Shown: one piece after another, positions 1-7,115 of the stretch | Layout: each line of letters opens with the position of its first letter | Position numbering within the stretch: position 1 is the first letter of the stretch | DNA from: PALSA-555 sp036521915 | Lineage (GTDB): Bacteria; Actinomycetota; Acidimicrobiia; IMCC26256; PALSA-555 | DNA length: 29,618 bases | NCBI GenBank assembly: GCA_036521915.1 | Contig: DATDGU010000092.1 | Coordinates: 1-29,618 of the forward strand | Reading direction: 5' to 3' | Position numbers and translations under genes: made by a program | The notes under the pieces: generated by a model | What the model was told of the DNA's origin: nothing | What the model saw: the letters and a program-made list of their open reading frames with translations, nothing else | Databases searched by the model: none

Positions 1-1
1 C

Positions 2-673
2 GACTCCAAGGCCTCGCTCTTCGCTAGCCTCCCGTGGGCCGGCCTGTGGATCGCGTTCGTCATGTTCGCCGTGCTGTTCCTCCTGTTCGGCAGCGTCGTC
101 GTCCCCATCAAGGCCCTCGTCCTCAACGTCTTGAGCCTCACGGCGACGTTCGGGGCGATGGTCTGGATCTTCCAAGACGGTCATCTCTCCGGGTTGCTCA
201 ACTTCACGGCGACGGGGAACCTCGACGCGACGATGCCGATCCTCATGTTCTGCGTCGCGTTCGGGCTGTCGATGGACTACGAGGTGTTCCTCTTGTCACG
301 GATCAAGGAAGAGCACGATCGGAGCCACGACAACGTCTCGTCGGTCGCCATCGGCCTCGAGCGCACCGGCCGGATCGTCACCGCCGCCGCCGTTCTCATC
401 AGCGTGGTCTTCCTCGCCTTCGCGACATCGAATGTCGCGTTCATCAAGCTGTTCGGCATCGGGATGGCGCTCGCCGTCCTCATGGACGCCTTCGTGATCC
501 GCTCGACTCTCGTGCCGGCCTTCATGCGGCTCGCCGGTGAGGCGAACTGGTGGGCGCCCCGGCCGCTGCGTCGGCTCTACGAGCGCATCGGGTTCACCGA
601 GACCGACCTGGCCGGTGTGCACGACGACGAGGCACCGATCCGCGAGGCACCCGTCCCGGCGGGACGTCGATGA
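2..673 (+). CDS. MMPL-family transporter, C-terminal part (5' end outside window)
   Basis: This is the C-terminal 223 residues of a membrane transporter of the MMPL/RND superfamily; the reading frame is already open at base 2, so the gene starts upstream of the window. About five hydrophobic segments are visible: one starting at the left edge (LWIAFVMFAVLFLLFG), then LVLNVLSLTATFGAMVW, MPILMFCVAFGLS, TAAAVLISVVFLAF and a final one around FGIGMALAVLMDAFV. The signature GLSMDYEVFLLSRIKEE, which follows the third segment, is characteristic of the second MMPL domain of actinobacterial members. The family moves lipids or other hydrophobic compounds across the cell membrane using the proton gradient; the substrate here cannot be told. 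The stop codon overlaps the start of a TetR-type regulator by ATGA, which suggests co-translation and local control. Confidence 0.93.
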   Translation, partial: DSKASLFASLPWAGLWIAFVMFAVLFLLFGSVVVPIKALVLNVLSLTATFGAMVWIFQDGHLSGLLNFTATGNLDATMPILMFCVAFGLSMDYEVFLLSRIKEEHDRSHDNVSSVAIGLERTGRIVTAAAVLISVVFLAFATSNVAFIKLFGIGMALAVLMDAFVIRSTLVPAFMRLAGEANWWAPRPLRRLYERIGFTETDLAGVHDDEAPIREAPVPAGRR

Positions 674-1344
674 GTTGGCGGCGCCTTCACCCGCGTGCGC
701 CGAGCGGCGGCGCGAGACCCCGGGCGCGCCGGGGCGAGGGCGAGCAGCTGCGCCACGAGATCATCGACGCGGCCGAGCAGCTCCTCATCGAGACCGGCGA
801 CGAGCGCACCGTCTCGATTCGAGCCATCGCCCAGGCCGTCGGGGTGTCACCGCCGGCGGTGTACCTCCACTTCCCCGACAAGGAGTCCCTGATCTATGCG
901 GTCTGCGCGAAGCAGTTCGCGATCTTCGACGCGGAGCTCGAGGCCGCGGCCGCGCCCGCGACGGACTCCATCGACGAGCTCCGGCGACGGGGACGGGCGT
1001 ACGTGCGGTTCGGGCTCGCGCACCGGGAGGCCTACCGGATCATGTTCATGGGCCACCCCGAAGGGCGCGCCGACGAGACGGTCGTCGGCGCCGGCAGCGT
1101 CGCCTTCCAGCATCTCGTCGATGCGGTGCAACGAGGGATCGACGGGGGCGAGTTCCGTGCCGTCGACCCGGTCCAGGCGGCGATCGGCATCTGGACCGCG
1201 GTCCACGGCATCACCTCGCTGCTCATCAGCCTCCCCTTCTTCCCGTGGCCGGACGTGGCGACGCTCGTCGAGCTCGCCTGCGGCCCGCACCTCAGCGTCC
1301 TCCGATCGGGCACCCGCCGAGTGAGGGCAAGGCCGTCGGCGTAG
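670..1344 (+). CDS. TetR/AcrR-family transcriptional regulator
   Basis: A 224-residue one-component repressor-type protein. The N-terminal 25 residues are basic and probably disordered. The helix-turn-helix follows (IIDAAEQLLIETGDERTVSIRAIAQAVGVSPPAVYLHFPDKESLIYAV, written here only by its ends: IIDAAEQLL ... VYLHFPDKESL), which is a typical TetR pattern with the YxHFxxKxxL recognition-helix end. The C-terminal half is a helical ligand domain of TetR_C type (FGLAHREAYRIMFMGHPEG). I chose the ATG at 670 because it overlaps the stop of the MMPL transporter gene by ATGA; an upstream in-frame start would run through that gene. In this arrangement the regulator usually controls the neighbouring exporter, with an effector related to the exported compound. 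That last point is inference. Confidence 0.92.
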   Translation: MSWRRLHPRAPSGGARPRARRGEGEQLRHEIIDAAEQLLIETGDERTVSIRAIAQAVGVSPPAVYLHFPDKESLIYAVCAKQFAIFDAELEAAAAPATDSIDELRRRGRAYVRFGLAHREAYRIMFMGHPEGRADETVVGAGSVAFQHLVDAVQRGIDGGEFRAVDPVQAAIGIWTAVHGITSLLISLPFFPWPDVATLVELACGPHLSVLRSGTRRVRARPSA

Positions 1345-1354
1345 GTTCGTCGCC

Positions 1355-3472
1355 GTGCGGGGCGAGCGGCGTCGGCGGGCACTCGTCGTCGTGCTCGTCG
1401 TGCTCGGGCTCGTCGCCGTCGTCGCGTCCCCCGCGGCAGCGCTGCACGCGCCGACGCATCGCCGTGGCCCGTCCGCCTCGAGGTCCGGTCGCCCGTACCC
1501 GTGTGCGCCGGGGCCCGACGGGACGATCCAGGGTCCCAACGCCGATGCGAGCGCCATCGGCTGGGAAGGCAACGCCCAAGGTGTCGTCGCGTGCCTCGGC
1601 GGCAGCTTCTACGTCCAGGACGGGATCGACACGACCTACGGCTACGGCGTCTACGACGACACGAAGACGACGTGGACGAACGTCGGCGGCTACCTGCCGG
1701 CGCTCCGGTCGACGTTCCACCGCGCCGGGGCCGAGATCTCGATCACCAACTTCGGTGACGACGTCCAGCTCGCGAGCGGCGCCTTCGTCGTCGTGTACAG
1801 CCGGGTCGCGATCCACAACGCGACCAGCCACGCTGTGATGATCGATCCCCAGGCGTCGCCGAGGCTCATCTCACTCAACCTCGCGCCGCTCCGGGTCGGG
1901 CCGGGCGCGACCGTCGACCACGACTACGTGGTCGCCGCCGATCGGTTCGGCCAGACCACGCCGTGGCCGACCGCCGGCGCGCTCCAAGCGGCGGGCGGAT
2001 ACGACGCCCACTTCGCGCACATGCAGGCCTTCTGGGTCGCACAGCTGGCCTCGATCGCCCAGGTCCGCGTGCCCGACCCCGGGCTCGACGACGCCTACCG
2101 CGCCGGGTTCATCTACACCCAGATCGTCCGGAGCGGCGACCACCTCGACACCGGGGTCAACGGCTACGCCAGCGAGTACAGCCACGACGTCATCGGCATC
2201 CTCGCCAACCTCTTCACACAGGGCGACTTCAACGGCGCCCACGACCTGCTGCTCGAGGCCCGCGACGTCGTCGGCACCCAAGGCCAGTACCTCGACGGGT
2301 ACTGGACGTACTCGTGGCCCTGGGCGATCTACCTCCTGAAGACGGGCGACCTCGCGTTGGTGCAGGCGAACTTCTCGACCGAGGGACCCGACGGCACCAG
2401 CACCCCGAGCATCGAGGACACGGCACACCGCATCGCCGCGGACCGGGTCGGCGCCACCGGGATCATGGGCCGCACCGACGACATCGACACGCTCGGCAGC
2501 TGGACCGTGGACAACTACGAGGCCCTGATGGGGCTCGCCGCGTACCGCTACCTCGCCGAGCGCGTCGGCGACGCGTCGGAGGCCTCGTGGGCGGCGAGCG
2601 AGTACGACAGCCTTCTCGCAGCGACCACGGCCACGCTCGACGCGACGATCCACCGCTACCACCTGCGCTATCTCCCCTGCTCCATGACCGACCCGAACGA
2701 CTTCAATCGTTGCTCGAACGCGGAGGACGCGAACTGGGCCGCGCCGTTCGTCTTCGGTCGGTGGGCCTGGGACGGCGCCCTGTTCGGTGCGACGATCACC
2801 GGTCCCGGCGCCGACCTCATCGACGCCACCTACGACTACGGCTTCGGACGGCTGAAGACGACGCTGCCGGCGAACACCTTCGGCGGCTATCCCGACGACT
2901 ACTACTCGAGCGGCTACAACGCCGGCTACGGCAGCTGGGGCCTCGCGAGCGCCGCGCACCGCGACCAGGGGATCCGCAGCTACGAGTTCATGATCCAGCG
3001 CACCCAGAGCGGGCCCCTGTCGTGGTGGGAGAGCGTCAGCGCGCCGAACCCCGCCTCACCCTGGATCGGCAGCCACCCGGCTCGCGGCCAGGGATCGTCG
3101 CCGCACGCCTGGGGGATGGCCAACGCGAACAAGGTGCTGCTCGACTCGCTCGCGGCCGAACGGTCCGACGGGACGCTCATCGTCGGGCGCGGGATCCCCT
3201 CATCGTGGACGCGCAGCGGGCGCAGCATCTCGGTCGCCAACTTCCCGACGACCGACGGTCACACGGTCGGCTTCACCCTCGCGACGCACGGCCTGACGGT
3301 GTCCTGGAGCTCCATCGGCGAGCCAACCACGGGCCCGGTCCTGCTGGAGCTGCCGACCTTCGTCAACAACATCCGTCACGTCACCGGCGGCGCCGCCGAC
3401 CGGCGCGCCGGCACGGTGACCGTGGCGCCGGGCACCGATCACGTCGTCGTGGAGCTCGCCCACCCCGCCTGA
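1355..3472 (+). CDS. Secreted six-hairpin glycosidase-like protein
   Basis: A 705-residue protein with a GTG start 10 bases after the TetR gene. The first ~30 residues form a Sec signal peptide: basic MRGERRRR, a hydrophobic core ALVVVLVVLGLVAVV, then ASPAAA as the probable cleavage region. A beta-rich N-terminal part (to about residue 210) is followed by a long helical region rich in aromatic and acidic residues (GYWTYSWPWAIYLLKTGD, DDIDTLGSWTVDNYEAL, DANWAAPFVFGRWAWDGALF, GYNAGYGSWGLAS). These look like helices of the (alpha/alpha)6-barrel superfamily that includes GH15, GH37, GH63 and related enzymes. A beta-sandwich-like tail ends the protein. It probably acts outside the cell on a polysaccharide or glycoside. 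I cannot assign a GH family, substrate or catalytic acid/base with certainty. Confidence 0.72.
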   Translation: MRGERRRRALVVVLVVLGLVAVVASPAAALHAPTHRRGPSASRSGRPYPCAPGPDGTIQGPNADASAIGWEGNAQGVVACLGGSFYVQDGIDTTYGYGVYDDTKTTWTNVGGYLPALRSTFHRAGAEISITNFGDDVQLASGAFVVVYSRVAIHNATSHAVMIDPQASPRLISLNLAPLRVGPGATVDHDYVVAADRFGQTTPWPTAGALQAAGGYDAHFAHMQAFWVAQLASIAQVRVPDPGLDDAYRAGFIYTQIVRSGDHLDTGVNGYASEYSHDVIGILANLFTQGDFNGAHDLLLEARDVVGTQGQYLDGYWTYSWPWAIYLLKTGDLALVQANFSTEGPDGTSTPSIEDTAHRIAADRVGATGIMGRTDDIDTLGSWTVDNYEALMGLAAYRYLAERVGDASEASWAASEYDSLLAATTATLDATIHRYHLRYLPCSMTDPNDFNRCSNAEDANWAAPFVFGRWAWDGALFGATITGPGADLIDATYDYGFGRLKTTLPANTFGGYPDDYYSSGYNAGYGSWGLASAAHRDQGIRSYEFMIQRTQSGPLSWWESVSAPNPASPWIGSHPARGQGSSPHAWGMANANKVLLDSLAAERSDGTLIVGRGIPSSWTRSGRSISVANFPTTDGHTVGFTLATHGLTVSWSSIGEPTTGPVLLELPTFVNNIRHVTGGAADRRAGTVTVAPGTDHVVVELAHPA

Positions 3473-3521
3473 GCACCGGGCGCCGGGCCTGCCCAGCCGC
3501 GTCGCCGCCTATGGTCCCGCC

Positions 3522-4649
3522 ATGCGGATCGTGGTGCTGGGCGCGGGGTTCGGCGGGCTCGAGCTGACGACGACGCTGTCCGACGCCTTCGGCGACGACG
3601 TCGACGTCGTCCTCATCGACCAGAGCGACGCCTTCATCTTCGGGTTCTCCAAGCTCGACGTCATGTTCGGGCGCACGTTCCCCGACGCCGTCCGGCACCC
3701 CTACCGCGACTTCGTCAAGCCCGGCGCGACCTTCGTCCAGTCGACGGTGCGCTCCATCGACCCGGCCGCGAGGCGGGTCGAGACGGACGCGGGTCCCTTC
3801 GAAGGCGACGTGCTCGTCGTCGCGCTCGGCGCCGACCTCGACCCGAGCGCCACGCCGGGGCTCGTCGAGGCGGGCAACGAGTTCTACACGGTGCCGGGCG
3901 CGTTCGCGCTGCGCGACGTGCTCGCCGACTTCGGCGGGGGTCGCGTGATCGTCGCTGTGACGTCGACGCCGTTCAAGTGCCCGCCCGCTCCGAGCGAGGC
4001 GGCGCTGCTCATGGACGAGTTCCTCGAGGAGCGTGGGATCCGCGACCGCTCCGAGATCTCGCTCGTGATGCCGATGGGCGTCCCGATCCCGCCGTCGCCC
4101 GACGCCTCGAAGGCACTCCTCGCGGCTTTCGCCGAGCGGGACATCGCGTGGTTCCCCGACAGCACGGTCCAGCGGCTCGACGGTGCCCGGCGCGTCGTGG
4201 TCCTCGGCGACGGGACCGAGCTGCCCTACGACCTCTTCCTCGGCGTCCCCAAGCACCTGGCGCCCGAGGTCGTCGTGGCGTCCGGCATGACCGTCGACGG
4301 CTGGATCCCGGTCAACCCGCTGAACCTCGAGACCACCTATCCGGACGTGTACGCCATCGGCGACGTGACGAGCGTCGGAACCCCGAAGGCGGGCTGGTTC
4401 GCCGAAGGCCAGGCCGCGGTCGTCGCGCAGCACCTCATCGCGCGCATCCGAGGCGAGTCCACGTCGATGGAATACGACGGACACGGCGTCTGCTATCTCG
4501 AGTTCGGGCACAACCAGGTGGCGAAGGTCGAGGTCAACTTCCTCAGCGGTGAGGCGCCGCGCGGCGCGCTCGAAGGCCCGTCGGCGGCGCTCGTAGCCGA
4601 CAAAGTCGAGTTCGGATCCAGCCGGGTCCGGCGCTGGTTCGGTCGCTGA
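3522..4649 (+). CDS. FAD/NAD(P)-dependent oxidoreductase, SQR/FCSD-like
   Basis: A 375-residue flavoprotein. An N-terminal dinucleotide fold with GAGFGG (residues 7-12) opens the protein. The second FAD contact, VYAIGDV, is followed by GTPKAGWFAEGQAAVVAQHL, the pattern found in sulfide:quinone reductases, flavocytochrome c sulfide dehydrogenase flavoprotein and type II NADH dehydrogenases. The protein has exactly two cysteines, Cys153 (in FKCPPAP) and Cys324 (in VCYLEF). Both sit in places that match the redox-active pair of the SQR/FCSD group, so sulfide or another small thiol is a sensible substrate guess. No signal peptide is seen; such enzymes usually sit on the inner face of the membrane. 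It starts 49 bases after the glycosidase gene and converges on the GYD gene. Alternative: an NDH-2-like enzyme. Confidence 0.85.
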   Translation: MRIVVLGAGFGGLELTTTLSDAFGDDVDVVLIDQSDAFIFGFSKLDVMFGRTFPDAVRHPYRDFVKPGATFVQSTVRSIDPAARRVETDAGPFEGDVLVVALGADLDPSATPGLVEAGNEFYTVPGAFALRDVLADFGGGRVIVAVTSTPFKCPPAPSEAALLMDEFLEERGIRDRSEISLVMPMGVPIPPSPDASKALLAAFAERDIAWFPDSTVQRLDGARRVVVLGDGTELPYDLFLGVPKHLAPEVVVASGMTVDGWIPVNPLNLETTYPDVYAIGDVTSVGTPKAGWFAEGQAAVVAQHLIARIRGESTSMEYDGHGVCYLEFGHNQVAKVEVNFLSGEAPRGALEGPSAALVADKVEFGSSRVRRWFGR

Positions 4650-4682
4650 GACGCGGACGCTCCGTTCCCGACCCGGTGCGCC

Positions 4683-5003
4683 TTACGTGCCGGGCGCGTG
4701 GAAGTTGACCGAGGTCTTCGCCGCCTCGTCGAGCTCCTCGGGCGTGATGAGCACGGTGGTCCGCGAGCGGATGTGACCTTCCGCGTTGACGGCGAGGCCC
4801 ACCGCGGCCGCCGTCCGGTTGTCAGGAAGATCGGCGACGATGATCACGTCGTCGGTCCCGAACGCGAAGTAGAAGGACTCCATCTGCCCGCCGAGCCCCT
4901 CGATGAGCTTCCGCGTCGCGGTCCGGCGTGCCGTCCCGCCGTCCTTGCGCACGCCTTGCAGTCCCTCCGGGGTGTAGGACGCCTGCACCAGGTACTTCGG
5001 CAT
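4683..5003 (-). CDS. GYD-domain small protein
   Basis: A 106-residue protein starting MPKYLVQASYTPEGLQGV. The pattern (KYLVQASYTPEG, then GGTARRTATRKLIEGLGGQMESFYFAFGTDDVIIVADLPD) is that of the GYD domain family, a ferredoxin-like dimeric alpha/beta barrel common in Actinobacteria. No catalytic function is established for the family. The ATG at 5003 is chosen because a strong GAGAGGAG ribosome site lies just upstream of it on this strand; the longer frame to 5084 lacks family similarity. The gene runs in the same direction as the upstream GH3-like gene, with an 82-base gap. It converges with the flavoprotein gene, leaving 33 bases between stops. Confidence 0.85.
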   Translation of the reverse strand: MPKYLVQASYTPEGLQGVRKDGGTARRTATRKLIEGLGGQMESFYFAFGTDDVIIVADLPDNRTAAAVGLAVNAEGHIRSRTTVLITPEELDEAAKTSVNFHAPGT

Positions 5004-5085
5004 CGCCGCTCCTCTCTCTGAGCCAACAGGTGTATTGACGCAGGCGGCGCGGCCGATCGCAAGCAGCGCCGTGCACCGTGGCATC

Positions 5086-6249
5086 TCAGCAGCCGGCGAC
5101 GCCCTGGGCGTGCAGGACGTGGGCGACGGCGTCGTCGAGGCGCTGCTCGGAGAGCTGGCCGGCGCCGACCGCGGCCGCGAGCCGGGCGACGACGGCCAGG
5201 AACGTGGCGTTCGGGTTGGTCGCGGTGAACAGCACCAGGTCCGCGCCCGCGTTGATCGCGGCCAGCGCGGCGTCGGGCACCGAGTAGCCGGCGTGCGACA
5301 CCGTGGCCGCCGAGAGCGAATCCGTGACGACGAGTCCGTGGAAGCCGAGCTGGCCCCGGAGCAGCCCCGTGATCACGGGCGCGGACAGCGTGGCGGGAAC
5401 GAGGGTCAGGCCCGGCACGATCTCGTTGGCGACCATCACGGCCGGGACGCCGGCGGCGATCGCCGCCGCGAACGGTTGGAGATCCCCGCGCCGCTGCAGC
5501 GCAGAGAAGGGCTGGGTCACCGCGACGCCGTAGTCGCCGTTGGTCGTCTGGGTGCCCTCGCCGGGAAACGCCTTGACGACCGGTATGACGCCCCCGGCTT
5601 CGAGCCCCTGCGCGAACGCGACGCCGTCCGTCGACGTGACACCGGGATCGACGCTGAAGGACCGGCTCCCGACCGGCGACGTGTAGGACGGTCCCGGGCC
5701 CGCGTCGAGATCGAGCACCGGTGCCAGGTCGACCTGGATGCCGAGGGCGCGGAGGGCCTGACCAAGCGCCGCGGCCGTGAGCTCCACCGCGGGCGGGCTC
5801 TTCGTGGCGGCGAGCTCTCTCGGCGACGCCTGCGCGCCCACGAGGTTGCGGAGGCGCTGGATGTCGCCACCCTCTTCGTCGACCATCACGAGCGGCGCGA
5901 CGCCGTCGACGGCCTGCGCCCGCAGCGAGGCGAGCTGGGTCGCGAGGTTCGCCGGCGCCGCGGTGTCGAAGAGGACGAGCGCGCCCGCGCCGCCCTGCAC
6001 CGACGGCGACACCTGGGCGAGGTCGTCCTCCTGGGCCGGGACGGCGATCAGCTCGGCCACCTTGCGATCCGTCGACCACGAGGTCGACGGGCAGCTCGGT
6101 GGGGGCGAGGACCGGACCGTCGCGATCCGGCGTGACGGCCCGGCCGCTCGGGTGGATCCCCCCACACCCCCGCAGCTGGCCGCCACCACCATTCCCACGA
6201 CAACGGTCGCCGCCACGAACCTCGGCTTCGGAAGGGTGGCGCGTCGCAT
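5086..6249 (-). CDS. Secreted glycoside hydrolase family 3-like protein (NagZ-like fold) with altered active-site loop
   Basis: A 387-residue protein beginning MRRATLPKPRF with a hydrophobic stretch FVAATVVVGMVVAA and Cys right after it (AASC), so a signal peptide and possibly a weak lipoprotein box. The rest is one GH3 TIM barrel: VMVDEEGGDIQRL, LGIQVDLAPVLDLD, VKAFPGEGTQTTNGDYG, VPAVMVANEIVPGL and VVTDSLSAATV. In GH3 N-acetylglucosaminidases the Asp of TDSL is the nucleophile and is present. The usual KHFPGHG loop with its DSH motif reads KAFPGEG without the histidines, so activity may differ or be lost. A TTG at 6264 is an alternative start. It is divergent from the selenoprotein candidate. 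Confidence 0.85.
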   Translation of the reverse strand: MRRATLPKPRFVAATVVVGMVVAASCGGVGGSTRAAGPSRRIATVRSSPPPSCPSTSWSTDRKVAELIAVPAQEDDLAQVSPSVQGGAGALVLFDTAAPANLATQLASLRAQAVDGVAPLVMVDEEGGDIQRLRNLVGAQASPRELAATKSPPAVELTAAALGQALRALGIQVDLAPVLDLDAGPGPSYTSPVGSRSFSVDPGVTSTDGVAFAQGLEAGGVIPVVKAFPGEGTQTTNGDYGVAVTQPFSALQRRGDLQPFAAAIAAGVPAVMVANEIVPGLTLVPATLSAPVITGLLRGQLGFHGLVVTDSLSAATVSHAGYSVPDAALAAINAGADLVLFTATNPNATFLAVVARLAAAVGAGQLSEQRLDDAVAHVLHAQGVAGC

Positions 6250-6308
6250 GGGTGTGGCGGTCAAGCAGGACCGGGCACCGCCGCGTGGCGCCCGTTGAGA
6301 GGGCCAGC

Positions 6309-6321
6309 CCGGTCAGACCGG
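6309..6321. promoter_or_regulatory. Possible operator: 13-bp perfect palindrome
   Basis: CCGGTC-A-GACCGG is a perfect inverted repeat with a single central base. It sits in the 159-base gap between the divergent GH3-like and peroxiredoxin-like genes, about 90 bases upstream of the latter. Its position suits a repressor or activator site, but there is no further evidence, and short GC-rich palindromes can occur by chance in this composition. Confidence 0.25.
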
Positions 6322-6394
6322 TTCTCTTGGGACGGTCGTCGGCAGATGTTCGATCTCTCTTAAGCCGCCGACCGGGCGCCCCGAGCGGCGTCGG

Positions 6395-6400
6395 TACGAT
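6395..6400 (+). promoter_or_regulatory. Possible -10 element for a leaderless mRNA
   Basis: TACGAT lies 8 bases before the ATG at 6409, and no Shine-Dalgarno sequence precedes that ATG. A -10 hexamer (TAnnnT) at this distance from the start codon is the usual layout of leaderless transcripts in Actinobacteria. No convincing -35 hexamer is seen. Confidence 0.3.
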
Positions 6401-6408
6401 CTCGGTCG

Positions 6409-6876
6409 ATGAGCGAGAGCCTCAAGGCCCCGGTCGGCGCAGCGGCGCCCGACTTCACGCTGCCGCGCTCCGGCGACGGCACGGTCAGCCTCTCCAGCTA
6501 TCGGGGACGACCGGTCGTCCTGGCGTTCCTCCGGGGCTACGCCTGACCGTTCTGCCGTCGGCACCTCACGCAGTTGCGTGACGACTACGAGCAGTTCAAG
6601 GCCCACGGCGCCGAGATCCTGGCGATCTCGGCCGAGCCCGCCGCCCGCTCCGACGGGTACCTGCGCTCACATCCGTTGCCGTTCCCGACACTGATCGACG
6701 AGGACCACCAGGTCTTCGACGCGTACGACGCCGCGAGCCGGCTCATGTCGCTCGGGCAGCGACCGGCGCTGTTCGTCATCGACGCGGCCGGCGTCGTCCG
6801 CTTCGGTGACGTCGGTGCACAGCAGTGGAACATCCCGTCGAATGAGGCGGTGCTGTCGGTCCTCGACGCGCTCTGA
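6409..6876 (+). CDS. Candidate selenoprotein: peroxiredoxin-like (AhpC/TSA) with UxxC active site, TGA at codon 46
   Basis: Read through one in-frame TGA (6544-6546), this is a complete 155-residue protein of the AhpC/TSA thioredoxin-fold group. It has APDFTLPRSGDGTVSLSSYRG, then PVVLAFLRGYA-U-PFCRRHLTQL, then a continuous C-terminal half (GAEILAISAEP, PFPTLIDEDHQVFDAYDA, PALFVIDAAGVVRFG) ending at a normal TGA. The internal TGA falls exactly on the first position of the active-site CPFC motif, giving U46-P-F-C49. Homology continues without a break on both sides and no other defect is present. A hairpin with bacterial SECIS features follows 19 bases after the TGA. The expected role is thiol-dependent reduction of peroxides or disulfides in the cytoplasm. 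Selenocysteine insertion is inferred; the alternative is a fresh nonsense mutation of a Cys codon. Confidence 0.8.
6557..6585 (+). promoter_or_regulatory. Candidate bacterial SECIS element
   Basis: Directly downstream of the in-frame TGA, TCACGC (6566-6571) and GCGTGA (6576-6581) form a perfect 6-bp stem with the 4-base loop AGTT (6572-6575). A lower stem GTCG (6557-6560) with CGAC (6582-6585) extends it across a 5-base bulge on the 5' side. The apical loop begins 26 bases after the TGA and has G in its second position followed by T. Known bacterial SECIS elements lie inside the coding region, have the loop roughly 16-37 bases after the UGA, and carry a G among the first loop bases that SelB contacts. 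The fit is good; function is inferred. Confidence 0.65.
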
Positions 6877-6935
6877 CACTCACGCGACGAGGGCGTAGGA
6901 CCGCACCTGACGTCGCATGACGGGCCCTGAGACGT

Positions 6936-7115
6936 TCAGGGGGTGCGCGCCACCGACGGCAGGATGCTCGACGCGTAGCCGCCGCCGAAGTCGGTCGCCG
7001 TCACGGTGCCGGTCCCGACGGATCCGCTCGCGCCGATCAGGTTGCAGGTGATCGTCGTACCGGGGTTGACGAGCATGCACCGGCTCCTCGACCCGCCGGG
7101 GCACACCGCGCTCAC
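6936..7115 (-). pseudogene. Second DUF4333-like domain, out of frame with the upstream gene (frameshifted continuation or coupled small ORF)
   Basis: On this strand the frame from a GTG at 7115 encodes 59 residues including AVCPGG, MLVNPGTTITCNL and SVGTGTVTATDFGG. This matches the CP...FTC...V pattern of the neighbouring gene's own domain, so it looks like a second copy of a DUF4333-type domain. It has no signal peptide of its own. Its GTG overlaps the stop codon of the upstream gene by GTGA, so two readings are possible. It may be the lost C-terminal half of a two-domain secreted protein after a frameshift, or a small translationally coupled ORF. Lack of an export signal favours the first. 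Confidence 0.5.

Noticed and set aside
1871..2959. Long minus-strand ORF opposite the glycosidase gene (and many similar long ORFs)
   Set aside because: Low-complexity Arg/Val/Gly-rich translation caused by the GC-rich third codon positions of the real gene on the other strand.
6574..6876. Separate 100-residue ORF starting at TTG 6574
   Set aside because: It is the C-terminal part of the peroxiredoxin-like protein and would lack the active site. The homology runs unbroken through the TGA upstream.
6880..7104. Minus-strand ORF of 74 codons
   Set aside because: Arg-rich frame shadow. The neighbouring frame carries the DUF4333-like domain.
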